From Melanocharis versteri (Eukaryota; Chordata; Aves; Passeriformes; Melanocharitidae), in the NCBI GenBank assembly GCA_013397845.1, contig VZTG01007090.1, positions 1 to 64,000 of the forward strand: 64,000 nt of DNA. Reading direction: 5' to 3'. The notes beneath the pieces were generated by a model that saw nothing but the letters and a program-made list of their open reading frames with translations, was not told the DNA's origin and searched no databases. A program made the translations under genes and the position numbers. The stretch's first letter is position 1. Every line of letters starts with the position of its first letter. This document shows positions 1-11,194 of the stretch, piece by piece.

Positions 1-151
1 TAATCCTTTTGAGTTGTGGGGAGTTCCAATTGCAGTACAGGTGCATTACATTAATTTCATATTATGTGCACTTTAAATATGTACCTTCTGATGCCTTACT
101 CAAAATTATACAATGAATAAGTAGGAATGAAGTATGAAAGCTATTTTAATA
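1..151. other. Window edge, no feature seen
   Basis: This is AT-rich sequence that would be the 3' flank or 3' UTR of the small ORF. No clear polyadenylation signal was identified. Confidence 0.5.
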
Positions 152-355
152 TTAGAGCAAATTTACTTTTGGTTCCTGATCTACCCTATTGGATTTTTCC
201 TCCTCTGAAAGTTGGAGTCTTTCTTCTTCAAATATTTGCTTTTCCTTCAATATAATCCAAGCAAAAATGAGTAACAGAGAACAAACAAAACAGCCCATAG
301 TAACAAAGGAAATACAACAGAAATTATCTGCAGTGCCCAAAGCTGTGCCAGACAT
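152..355 (-). CDS. Hypothetical small single-pass membrane protein (67 aa)
   Basis: The 67-codon ORF starts at ATG with A at -3. It has a short polar N terminus, one hydrophobic segment at about residues 13-36 (CCISFVTMGCFVC then SLLLIFAWIIL), and a charged tail with an E-rich stretch (EKQIFEEERLQLSEEEK) that could form a helix or coiled coil. Lys residues just after the membrane segment suggest a cytoplasmic C terminus. This layout matches many small integral membrane proteins, but I do not recognise the family. It lies on the THSD4 strand, about 1.9 kb beyond the proposed transcript end. It could instead be one exon of a larger neighbouring gene, or a chance ORF. Confidence 0.35.
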   Translation of the reverse strand: MSGTALGTADNFCCISFVTMGCFVCSLLLIFAWIILKEKQIFEEERLQLSEEEKSNRVDQEPKVNLL

Positions 356-1536
356 TTATATGCAATAATTTTTTCACCTTTCTTTCACTCAGTAACTGCT
401 TCAACTTGATATCAAAACCTCTGCTTTGGATCTCAAGATTGGACTTTAAATCTCCTCAGGCATTTCAATCTGGCTGAAGTCTCCTGGCTGAAGACAACAC
501 AACGACAACACAACATTAACAGTCATAGTTCAGAGAAAGAAACTGTGGAGCACTTCTCTTGAACTTTCTGAAGGCCTGATGCGAATGAATGAAGACAATG
601 GAGCCAGGTGCTTCTCAGGAGTGTGCAGTGACATGACTAGAGGCAAAGGGCACAAACTGAACAACAAAGAGGGAATTCCATCCTTTGGATAACATTGAAT
701 ACTTGACTGGACACAGATCTGGGCAGTTTGCTGTAGGTGACACTGCTACAAGCAGAAAGGTTAAAGTAGATGGTCTCCCAGGATGCCTTCCAACTTTACC
801 TAGTCTGTCAAGAGCTTCACACTTTTCTGTGGGCAGGTGTTATACAACATTCACTCTGTTTATATACCTCAAAAAATCCCCACCAAAGCCAACCAGATCA
901 AAGCCAGCAGCTAATTCTTAATCAATGCTCAGGTCAGCCTAACTACATCAAAAAACAGGGCAGGAAGACAGCACTGCTTTTTCTATATTTGTTCCTCATT
1001 GCAACTTGCATCGATGGAGAACAAAAATCAAGTTTTTGGGTTAATTTAAGAGCAATTCTTTGAATTTTACTTCATCAATAAAGTCTCTGTAATGGCTTCC
1101 ATTTAGTATTAAGACTGTGGCTAGCAATAACTATGTAAAATGGTTTGCATAAGAATATTCTGAACCAACAAATTAAAGTTTAACATGGAAATAAGGTATG
1201 GAGACAGGCATTAAAGATAAGCATTTTCACTCAACAACTGCTCAGTGCAAGGTTGCACACATCTCTTGTAACTTTGGCTATAGTCTCTGTATTTACCTTA
1301 GAGGTCCACTCTTTGCAGGCATCACAGAAAGCAGGGACCCTGAAACGAGCATCATCTGGTGATGTGGAATCCTTCTCAGGCTCCTCAGGCTTGAGGGCTC
1401 GGACAAATCACCACAGGGAAGTACTGCAGCTGCTACAGGGCTCCTAATTTTACATTGACAATAAAGAACAGCTGGGGGAAGAGCAAGGCATTTATTACTG
1501 TATCATTTTATATCTTAATAACTCAAATACTACTTT
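356..1536. other. Intergenic sequence without a recognised gene
   Basis: This is mostly AT-rich sequence downstream of THSD4. Plus-strand AATAAA motifs occur at 1077-1082 and 1460-1465 without supporting coding sequence. A good minus-strand splice-acceptor context (T/G-rich tract then CTTCAG at 488-489) lies upstream of the small ORF at 152-355 and could belong to its transcript. Confidence 0.6.
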
Positions 1537-1593
1537 AAAAACCAAACCAAACCAAAAAAACAACCAACCAAAAAAACACAAGCAAAACCCCCC
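1537..1593. repeat. A/C-rich low-complexity tract
   Basis: Irregular CCAAA and CAACCA units cover about 57 bp just before the GC-rich block. It may be the tail of an adjacent degenerate element; this is inference. Confidence 0.65.
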
Positions 1594-1611
1594 TACACGT
1601 TTATTAAACAC

Positions 1612-1809
1612 TTAAAAACTCTGTGTCCCCAGAGAGGGGCACAGACGCTGGTTCCCCATACGCGGCGCCCCAGAGCCGCGTGATGCGGCCCGGGCCGGCC
1701 CTGCGCTCATCGATCTGTCCCGGAACGAGAGGACAACGTGAGACACGGCGAGGACACGGCGGGGACACCGTGAGACACGGCGCGGACGCGGCGCTCCCGC
1801 CCCAGGCGC
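1612..1809. other. GC-rich block with a minisatellite, next to an ambiguous base
   Basis: About 200 bp are strongly GC- and CpG-rich. They include two adjacent 32-bp units beginning GTGAGACACGGCG at 1738 and 1770. The sequence stops at an n at 1810, directly followed by a CR1 tail. It could be a GC-rich repeat, a CpG island or an assembly join; no coding assignment is supported. Confidence 0.5.
1738..1801. repeat. Two-copy 32-bp minisatellite
   Basis: The units at 1738-1769 and 1770-1801 share GTGAGACACGGCG and then diverge by substitutions. The ambiguous base close by suggests more copies may have been collapsed in assembly. Confidence 0.6.
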
Positions 1810-1810
1810 N

Positions 1811-1854
1811 TCAGAGGTCTTTCCCAATCTCAGTGACTCTATGATTCTGTGATT
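1811..1854 (+). mobile_element. CR1 LINE 3' tail
   Basis: The sequence GGTCTTTCCCAATCTCAG followed by two ATTCTRTG-like units matches the 3' end of CR1 in sense orientation. It starts immediately after the ambiguous base at 1810, so its 5' part may be missing or misassembled. Confidence 0.75.
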
Positions 1855-1919
1855 TCACTTATTTATAGTGAAATTACCCTTAAATCTTCAGAGAGCTATG
1901 TGTAGTGTTGCTCTGGTTC

Positions 1920-2080
1920 TGCCAGAGCGGGGAAGAAGCAGCCCGACCCGCCATGAGCTGCAGCTGCAGCTGGGGAGAGGCTGCTCCCCGGCGCTCCCCG
2001 AGCCGCACCGCGCCGCACAGCACCGGCCTGGGACAGCTCCAGGCGCGGCTGCCACCCCGCAAAGGCTCGCACACGAGTGA
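1920..2080. other. Second GC-rich block
   Basis: About 160 bp have high GC and many CTGCAGCTG-like and CCGC runs. Together with the block at 1612-1809 it could form one CpG island interrupted by a CR1 tail. I recognised no transcript. Confidence 0.35.
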
Positions 2081-2244
2081 TACAACTTTCTGCAGCTTCC
2101 TTAGACTGTGCCCACTCCTAATTCTGCCAAGTTCCCTTAAGTGTTTTCGTACCCTTCTGGATGTTTATACTTAATTCTCAAGAAAGTCAAGTACAGACCA
2201 ACGAAAGAAACCCAAACATGTCACATAAATTCATCTTGAGTTAC

Positions 2245-2250
2245 TTTATT
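2245..2250 (-). terminator. Probable distal polyadenylation signal (AATAAA)
   Basis: On the minus strand AATAAA is followed after about 20-30 bases by a GU-rich stretch (TGTTTGGGTTTC, then GTTGGTCTGT). This is the usual arrangement around a vertebrate cleavage site and would place the transcript end near 2225. It is the best terminus I found for the THSD4 transcript. Confidence 0.5.
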
Positions 2251-4126
2251 TTTCACAATAATAAAAAATAAATTAGTCATAAACAAAAATAGTTAACATT
2301 TTTTCATCAAAGAGAAAATGTATACAATATGAAAATGATGCTGTACAGTTCTGGTTCAGGTATATTGCCATGGATATATACTCCTGAACGAGTCAGAAAG
2401 CAATTTGCCTATACTCTCCACCTTTAATTCACTCAAGGAACTGGCTAATCAGAAAGTTTAGAAAATTGTATTATGGATTTACAGTATGACATATATACAA
2501 AAATATATATGTAATACCTGTGCTATAAAATTCCCTAAAAAGATGGGTTAGTATAATGAAAAAGCTGGACAAAATTTGAATGGTATATGTAAATAAATAC
2601 ATATTAGGTCCCTTTTAATAAAAAAATCTGCCTATTCTAAATATTTGAAATATTTTGGTGCAGTGGCTTGTTCCATAGACACAGCTCAGAATTACATATT
2701 TCCCATAGACATCTTGTATTTACAAATAACAACAAAATAAGTTATAATAAAGTATATCCTTCTGCCAAAATCAATTATGAGGGTCAAGTAGGCAAATTTA
2801 TACATATTAAAAAAAAGTTAGGGTTTCTTTTGTCTCCTGCCCTTCCTGATCCTCTCTATAGATCCTGAGTGACTATGATGGGACTTCACAAGCTTGTACT
2901 ACCCAACCCCTGCCAAGGCCACTGGTCTCAAGAGACCCAAACACAGCATGGAAAAACAGGTCAGAACAAGCAGCAATGACTGTTGCTGAAAGGTCAATGA
3001 TTCACCAGAATTAAGCTCCCCTCCTCTCCAGGTATGATGGTACTTATCTCTATCCAATTACAGTACATGGGGATATAGAAAATTGGGAACTCTCACTCTT
3101 CTGAACTTCTGGTTATTAAAAGCCGAGAAGCAAAGAGCCAAATTCAGGTCTGCTATGAATTCTCTTAAATGGAATCTTCTCCCTTTCACCAGGTCTGAAT
3201 TTTGCCCACAGTGAAATATAATTATGATTACAAGTTTGCTTTAAAATATCTTGAAAATGTTTAGTGGATGATTTTTCATTTCTGATGTAGAAATAATTAT
3301 TTTACTCTGTTTTCTAAACAATGCCTAATTTAATCTCCCACAAACATTCTGTAAGTTTAGAAATAAATGAAGTTTACTTTCATGTTCAAAATTTTATGGT
3401 TTTTGCTCCAATTACAGGCATGCACGTGAATGATCTGCCCAATACACAGAACAGCTCGTAAGAAGTCAGAGACACTAAGTCTCAAGAAAACCAGGTAAAT
3501 ACACAGCTTTTCCTTTGTGAGGACCATAACTCTTTCTGTGCAATAGGTGTTACATGAGAATAAAGGGCCACTACAGATTTCAACAGCTGTGCAACCACAG
3601 GTTCCCTGCACAGAAATTAATTCACTGTCCTTTACTACTACGCATTTAAAACTAGCCAACATGGATATGCACAGACATAAAAATCCAGGGGCTGGCAGAA
3701 ATACAGCTCTCTTAACAGCTGGGCTTATTTCTAACACAGATTCTTATAAACCAAAGGCCAGCTCAGGATTTTCAGTAATTCTGGCAAAATTTAATATTGT
3801 CATCCAAAGGACAAAGGGATGAAAGTGAGGTAAGGAGAGGAGAAACCTTGGTGTGGGTGTAAAAGGGAGATAGGTCAGGATGAAGATGGGAAAAAGCAAA
3901 GCCCTAAAAGGCATATTTTACTACTTATAGTGGTACACATTATAGAGAGAAGAGGCAAAGGCTCCTATACAAGCCCTATACGAGCGATAGGCTGTTTGAG
4001 CTCCTCCCTCCTTCCTCCCTCAGTGGTGACCACTGGTACTTTCTAGGGCTATAGACTACATGACTGATATAAAACTGCACCATATTGCCATAAAACTGGG
4101 ATCTAAGCAATAACATTAAACACTGC

Positions 4127-4132
4127 TTTATT
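4127..4132 (-). terminator. Possible internal polyadenylation signal (AATAAA)
   Basis: A canonical AATAAA is read on the minus strand about 3.9 kb after the THSD4 stop codon. No especially strong GU-rich element follows, so it may be an alternative or unused site. Confidence 0.25.
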
Positions 4133-7100
4133 CATACAGAAAGTTCTTCATTTGCTGAAGTATTTGGAAAAAGCAGGAAAAGTTTACGTGTGTAATAAGG
4201 AAGACACCAGTTCCCTGTGCAGGGATTCCGAGGTGGCCCTGCACGGAGCCCGTGGCCATCCAGTACGGACGGGCTTCAAGGCTGGCAAGCCTGCAGCACA
4301 CCCAGGTCTCCTGCACTGCACTCCCCAGCACTGCCCTGCCTCCCAGCAAGCCCTTCCCTATTCAGAGCCCTGGGGGCTGAAGGGCAGAGACATCAAAGCA
4401 AACATTAACTCTGTCTCATCGCTGGCCAAATCAGACACATTCACAGGGTCACTCCCACAGAAGCAACCCTCATGCTTCCACACCATCTTCTCGGAGAGGA
4501 AGGGAGGGCTCCAGGAATTTGGTCTCTCAAACTTGGCGTGCATTTGGTGTACACAAGTAATTCTACCTACATATGCTTGAAGATGATATTGCACAGGAGC
4601 TAGCAAACCCTGACAGGCCCTTGGTAAGCTGATAAACAACTGCACCAGGAATCCTCAATTCCAAAAGGAAAGTGCTTTGAGACACGGAGAAGGCTCTGGC
4701 TGAAGCTGATTTTGGCCAGCTGCATGTCTGTAAGACATGGAAGCTGTATGCAGACTTTACCCCATAAGCAGCTGGACTCTTTCAATAAAGTATCTAACTT
4801 ACTCTGATCTTCCTGGATTGTGTAAGGCACCTTCAAGGCAAGGAAGCATTTTTTTCCACTGTTCTGCATGATTTTGACTGATGTTAAAATGTCAGAAAAA
4901 TAAAAACATTAAAAATCAGAAGTCTGCATAATTGATATTTGCAATTGATAATATGCATAATTTCTTACTTATACTGGTTTTATATCTGCTCTAGGTCTAC
5001 TACATTCATTAAGGCCACCTCTGACTTACAGAAAGTAGAAGTCAGATCCTCTGCAGGCATCATCCTAAGTTGGGGCACTGCTCCATTAGCACAAACACTT
5101 GCTGTAGGCACAATTTCAAAACCATGCTTTGTGAGATGGTGAAATCTTAGCACAGCACTTACTTTGTGGAGACAATATTGTATATCAAAGTGCTGTTGAA
5201 AAGGGCTCATTAGTTCATTCTGCAGGAACAACTATTTTAATAATGCTGACACATGAGAAGGGATGATAAATGACTAAGTTCAGCAGCATTCTGGCACTTA
5301 CCACTAAATGTTTAATTAGGTAAAACCTTTTTTTTAAATCTGGTATATCTGAAAAATATCTCTCTACTTAGAAAAAAAAGTACAATTTGTATAATCATAG
5401 AATTCACACTGAATTCACAAAGCTGTATACATTAGATGTAATACAGGGTTATACTAATATGTGTATGAATATATTCTTTGATAGCTGTCACAAACACTGT
5501 TTACTTTAGTGGCAGCTTAACAGAGCCTACAGGATGATTACCTTTGTAAAATAAGCTAATGGCCATATATTCCAGAGCAAAATAACAGATTTTATAAAAT
5601 AGGAGGACCTGTCTGTGTGCTGAGTCACTGATGGTCTCATAGCCAAAGCACATGTAAAAGAATTTGTTCTATGACTGCAAACCTGATTCCCTCTGCATCT
5701 CATTCGCCTTGGGGTTTTCAGGAAGCCTTTTTATGGAACAGGTATTTCCCTCAAGCTGACAGGAAACACTTCCTTGGGATGAAAGAGACAACAGCAAAAA
5801 TTATATCATGTATGTCAAGATTTGCTGCAATGAGATACACAGACGAAAATCTGTATTCAGAAGTACTGGAGTCCAGAGCTGTTTACACTGCACTTTATCC
5901 ATATCATTCTTTGGTCAAGAATCTAAGGAATATAATATGATAACAAATCTGTAAGTTATCTTCATGGATAAATCTTTGTAATACAAGAGAACAGGAGGAC
6001 TGTGAAAGACTCACAAACTTGAATTAGAAGTTTCTTAATTAGAGTTTCTGTTTCTAACAACTTTGTATCTATTATTTACAGTGAAAAAGCTCAAGTCAAA
6101 GTGTACAGAAACAGCCAATGACATTACTGGCTGACATACAACAATTTATAGTCACAAAGAGTACCTTCAAATTTTAGGGGAAACACTTCTTCATTTAATG
6201 TAGCCAAGCAGTAGTAGTTCATCATACCCAAAATGTATTTTTCAAGAGTGACCGAATCAAAACATTCAAAAGTTAATCTCAATGCAAGGCAGCTTTTGGA
6301 GTACAGGAATTCCACCTTCCTGTGGCTCCCAGCACACAAACTGATGTGACTGGTACCACACTCAGCAACCATCGCCTCCCAGTGTTCCTCTCCACCAAAG
6401 CAGTAAGAAGAAAAGGATACACAGTGAGGCTCAAACATGGCTCTGCATCAGTGGCAGGATACCTTAACCACACCTCCGTGAGTGACTGAACATAAGATTA
6501 TTACAGCTGTTTTACAACTCAGACATCAGGCACCTTAGGAACAGATGCATAGATGGGCATCACTAATTTACAAGCAATATGCTGTAATAAACAGCTGAAT
6601 AAGCAGAGGTGTTTTTTTTTTCCCTCAGCCTTATTTACACATTTGAAAGATCTCTCAAGTAAAGGCTAGAGAACATGCAGACAGTGCAAAACCTCATCTG
6701 CACTGCATAGTATACTATTTGCTTTTAGCAAGTCTCAAGGCTGAGTACAGTAATTGCAGAAATGAAAAATCACCACTTAAATTCAGCTCTAAGTCTGCAG
6801 CCATTCTTGAATAATAGAAAAGCAGTGGTACGAATAGATCTGCGCAATGAAACATTGACTAAAAAAAAGACAAATATGTTGTAACTGATCAAAACCTGAA
6901 GAATGTCAATAGCTAAAATCCCCTTTTTACAGATACTCAGCCACTACACTCATACTGCTGCCTGATACCAGGAGTACCAGACTGCTAGAAGGCACACAGG
7001 CCTCTGTCCTTTGGTGATTGTTTCAGAAACTGGTGATATATCCAGACTAGGTCTGGACAAAGTACTTTGGTTTGGCAGTTGTTAAGCAATAGTGCAGAGA

Positions 7101-7991
7101 CAAGAATCAGGCAAGATCCCAGTTCTGAAATAAGTCCCCTACAGAAAAGAGACCTCACCAATGGAAACAATCACTTTTTATACCAGCAAAGGCTCTTCAC
7201 CTTCCTGGTTAACCTGTCTCACTGACAGCTGCAGTTGTTAAAGACTTAAAGGGCTAGACACTAGTGTCACTCTGGTAGGGAATGTATTTTAAAATCCATA
7301 CAAAATTATAAAAGTGTATCTTCACAGGTTTATGAATTAAATATAAAGGCACCTTATGGCAGTCAAGTGTGTTTATATTTGCTGCCTAAGGACAGGACAT
7401 TAGTTAAAAGGACAACTGAGAGAGCTTAACAGTGACTCTGATTTATCATGAATGGCTGAAGTAGTTAAAAATATACGTTAGAGTGCTAGGAAACTGATGA
7501 TAAATGGTTTTCAAGGGTCTGGTTCTTTGGGAAGTAATTTTTGTCATGCACTTGTTTCATTAATCTAGTCCTGTAACTTAAGGTAGTCCAAAATACCAAG
7601 TAAAAGTAAGCACTCAGAAAATAATGGAGCAGCTGCACCCATACTGGTCAATTACCTCCAGTAATTGCCTGCAATTGATTTTAGTTTTCATTAATTTCAC
7701 AATCTTAAGGCCGGAATGTTCCTTAAATAATTATCTGATGAGCAGGTGCAAATAATAGTATCATTAAAAATGAATGCTTTAAAAAAAATCATGATTTTAC
7801 AACAAACACCTTAAAAGAGATAACTGCACAATAACTGTAACTGAAAGGGTGTGAGATTTAACCATAGTCTTGATGCACTCAGCAGTATAAACCCCATCTC
7901 TAAGAAGCTACAACTGCTGCAGTCAAAGCAGTAGCACTGCTCAAGCTCCATGTGAAGAGTGCCACTGCTGCTCTGAGCAGAGCAGGATTTG

Positions 7992-8134
7992 TTATCTGCG
8001 CCCCAGGAAGCCTGGCTGTCTGTTTGCCACACGGGTACAGGAGGCACAACAGGCTGTTTTGTAATAGGTGTACACACAGAGCCGGGCCTGAACCACCACG
8101 TTGCAGTTGTAGTATTTATCCTTGCAGTTCTCAT
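7992..8134 (-). CDS. THSD4: THSD4 last coding exon: PLAC domain and stop
   Basis: The coding part is 143 bp; it completes codon 577 (Asp) and ends with TAA after residue 623. The translation, ENCKDKYYNCNVVVQARLC and then YYKTACCASC, is a PLAC domain: six cysteines in the protease-and-lacunin pattern found at the C terminus of many ADAMTS and ADAMTSL proteins. The protein ends TRVANRQPGFLGRR. The acceptor is a strong polypyrimidine tract followed by CTGCAG. The exon continues into a long 3' untranslated region. Confidence 0.96.
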
Positions 8135-8969
8135 CTGCAGAGAGAAAGGAAGAGAGAAGAAACTAAAGAAAACAGTACAGGAGCAACAAATAACCAATTC
8201 TCTTCCTTTTACCATGTAAAACCCCTTGGACTTGTATTTCAACACTCATTGTCAGGTCAAAACAGGTTATCTAAGCAAGTAAGCTAGATTATTTAAGATG
8301 TCATATAAAGATACATAAAGCATGGAAGAAATGTACCTATCCCCATTTCTCCAGGTTTTTAATGTTATCTTAAAGTATGTTGAATAATTCTCAACTGAAA
8401 GTTGTTGGAGAACATTCAGAGTTAAAACTGTTGCTAATTTCTTGCATCTTTCTGTTCCTAGCCATTCTCATTACTATAAAAACCAAATTTGTATGAGATG
8501 AATGACTAATTCCAATGCAAATTAGATGTACTGGTGTATTTACTATATACAAAAGGAAATTGCTCCATTGCACTTAGTATCTTAGTTTAATTTTTTTGGT
8601 TCTTATAGAACCTGTTACCAAATACAGTATATAATGATCCCTTTTTTGTTGTTTTAAATACTCTTCCAAGAGAAACCTTGGAGAATGCAAGGAGGCTGCA
8701 GAAAAACACCCTGTATGTACCATTTTCACAGAAGCGGATCTGTCACATTCTCAGCGACTTCAAGAGTAAGCAAGTTTCTTACACATTACAAGGAAAACAT
8801 TTTTATTGGAAACCTACTTTTAAAGCACAGAAAAGAGCTGTATTTTGTGTAAAAATGAAACTCTAAACTCGATAAAGAAAATATACTATTAAAGCCTCTG
8901 CAAGACTATAAAATAACTTTTCCACTAGATGGAGTTCCACAGTTAAAACAGAAGTTTCCTCTGCCTTAC
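8135..8969 (-). other. THSD4: THSD4 intron (835 bp)
   Basis: This AT-rich intron separates the sixth TSR exon from the PLAC exon. Its 3' end has a long pyrimidine tract before CTGCAG. I see no repeat or conserved element. Confidence 0.9.
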
Positions 8970-9114
8970 CTATTTCAGGGACACAATCCTGTGTATTACA
9001 CGGTTCTTTCTCTTCAGGTTTGAGCTGTGGATCACACTGAGTACTGGCTGCCATGTCATCCGACAGACATCGCACCTCCCGAACCCGAAATCCTCCTTCA
9101 CAGGATTTGGAACA
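8970..9114 (-). CDS. THSD4: THSD4 exon: sixth TSR core
   Basis: This 145-bp exon encodes residues 529-576 plus the first base of codon 577. It starts CSKSCEGGFRVREVRC and ends CNTQDCVPEI. A Glu follows the second cysteine where most TSRs have Gly, so the fucosylation consensus is imperfect. The acceptor is TTGTTTCAG. The donor GTAAGG leaves a G that joins AT of the final exon to give Asp. Confidence 0.95.
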
Positions 9115-11014
9115 CTGAAACAATTAAGCTGAAGTTCATGAAGACCATAGGAGATGTGTAATTACAGAAAGAAAAATGGGAAGCTTGAAGCCAGACCCAG
9201 GTATCCCTGCAGCCTTTTATCAACTTCACCCTACTGATTTTTATTTTCTACCTATAAAGCCCTTAATATGCAGGTAAATTTTTGTTAAAGACTCCCACAC
9301 ATTTTTGACCACAGGAGCAACAGCTGGACAAATAAACGTAGTGGATGCTGTGCAACTGAAAGCTAGGATAGTTCCCTTTCTGAAATTATCACTTAACATC
9401 TTGCTTCTTTAATTAGTCTGGTTGTTCTCTGCTCATTTAGACATATCTCCCAAATCTACTCCTTCCACAGTGTTCTCATTTCCTGCTTTAAGAACTTAAC
9501 TGCACTGAACTTTACTACTTGACTGCCCTGGTCTCCACTGTCCCTTTTGCCATTTATATATAAGAAAGAATAATTTTAATTGCCTTTTTTTTTCTAGCAC
9601 TCAATCATTTTTCACTTCTTGCAGCACAATGATCTTACTAAGCATTATAAGTTTCTTTGAATTTCTAAAGGAAATATTTCTGTGCTCCTTCAGGGTCTGT
9701 TATGAAGCCAGAGACTTTTGTACTTGCTTGTTATGGTACTTTTAAAGCCAATTATTACACATTTCTGCCCATACTGAAGCAAAGGATTTTGCAAAGGATA
9801 CTGGCCAAGGATTTCGCCTGAGTGAGGTCTTTGAGATTTGGCTCACTGTCCAGTTTGACCTAATGCTCAAAAACTTAATTAAACCGTGGTCATTTACGAT
9901 TCAAACCTTAATAGCCCCAGCCTAGTAAGAATGTTTTCTTTCTGACTTTTTTGGCATAATTATTTCTTTTCTAACATTGCATAAACAACTTATCATGATC
10001 ATAAAATCATATATTGTAAAAAACTAACCGAAGTATTCTCAATATTATATTTTAAACTGCTTTTTCATCTTTAAGTACAACCTTTACCCACATTTGAAAG
10101 GGCAGCCATGCGCAACAGTAATAGAACATGGGCTTTTCTAGAGTTACTCCTGTTACATGCATGTATAGAATACTGTAATTATTCCTCATCCAGCCATAAG
10201 GACTTCAGGTCTGCAGAGATTTAAGCACTTAGAATGGAACCAAGACTCGTATCACACTTCACACAAACCATTCTGAGCTGCATCCACACTGCAGAGCTGC
10301 CATCGGCAATCTGACTTAAGGCTCAACACAGGGTCCAAGTTACCGCATTCAGTGCGATGTCAGCTCATTCTAAGATGACAATGGACTTTCTGATTTTCAT
10401 TTAGGACAAAAATGTTGATTTTTCTTTTTGGTAAGAAACCAAAAAACTATGTCAGATATAGGAAATTATAGAAAGATATATGAAACCAAAGCATTTTGTG
10501 GCACAGTGGTGAATGTAGCTGGTCCACTTCCAGGGGAAACTGAAGATACATGAAGTTGTACAATACATTTTCTCTCAGTGAAGTTCTAAGTATTACAGTG
10601 AAGAGTTTACAGTAAAATATTATGGTAAAACTGACTCTAAAAAATGAATACATCCCTCATTCATTAGTAAATGCTCCTTAATTTTAATGAAACTAGAGAT
10701 CTGAAAGGAACTTCTAAGTGCACCACACTGTCTCACTGTAAGGGCCAAACCAACTTTATAAAACAGGAAGATTCTACGAAGAAGAGATCAATGATAGAAA
10801 GACAACTCTGCAGCATCTCTTTCTGGTCAAGATGCCTCCTGAATTTTCTATGCTCCACTAGGCAAAGAGTATGCTTTCTTTTTATTATCATTCCTGTGCA
10901 AAATTAAATCAATTTCATGATGGGTGGTTGTATGCAAATGGTGTTCTCTTCCAATACAAACAGAAAAAGATGTATCAAACGTAGTACAGATACAGGAAAA
11001 CATGATAGACTTAC
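9115..11014 (-). other. THSD4: THSD4 intron (1900 bp)
   Basis: The intron between the fifth and sixth TSR exons is plain AT-rich sequence. I saw no coding exon or recognisable repeat in it. Confidence 0.9.
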
Positions 11015-11194
11015 TGTGCTCCATTCTGTATGAAACCACTTAGATCCACATGGTTTGAGGTAGCAGGACTGCTGGCTGGGAGGTTTTTCCAAATATGAAC
11101 ATTCATAGGGATTCAAAACATCAAAATTACCTTCAGTTTTCCTAACACAAATTACTTCTCTCTGTTGAGTTCCACTACCACATTCAGTAGAGCA
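11015..11194 (-). CDS. THSD4: THSD4 exon: fifth TSR core
   Basis: This 180-bp exon (60 codons, phase 0 at both ends) encodes residues 469-528. It starts CSTECGSGTQQREVIC, continues with YECSYLEKPPSQQSC and YLKPCG, and ends SKWFHTEWST, the Trp strand of the last repeat. The acceptor is CTGATACAG and the donor is GTAAGT. Confidence 0.95.

Larger units (their letters stand above)
2225..7991 (-). other. THSD4: Candidate long 3' UTR of THSD4
   Basis: No further convincing exon follows the stop at 7992 on the minus strand. The sequence is AT-rich and non-coding down to about 2225. The best polyadenylation context is at 2245-2250; another AATAAA lies at 4127-4132 and an ATTAAA at 6194-6199, so shorter forms are possible. 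A moderately GC-rich patch lies near 4208-4390. The exact end is inference; only the stop codon is certain. Confidence 0.5.

Noticed and set aside
1077..1465. Plus-strand AATAAA signals at 1077 and 1460 as evidence for a plus-strand gene
   Set aside because: No exon or homologous coding sequence precedes them, and such hexamers are common by chance in AT-rich DNA.
5388..5415. Possible further CR1 tail (AATCATAGAATTC)
   Set aside because: Only about 11 bases match and no CR1 body adjoins; it is too short to support.
7811..8245. 144-codon minus-strand ORF over the last THSD4 exon
   Set aside because: It is in a different frame from the spliced reading frame and runs through the splice acceptor. 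The PLAC frame explains the conservation.
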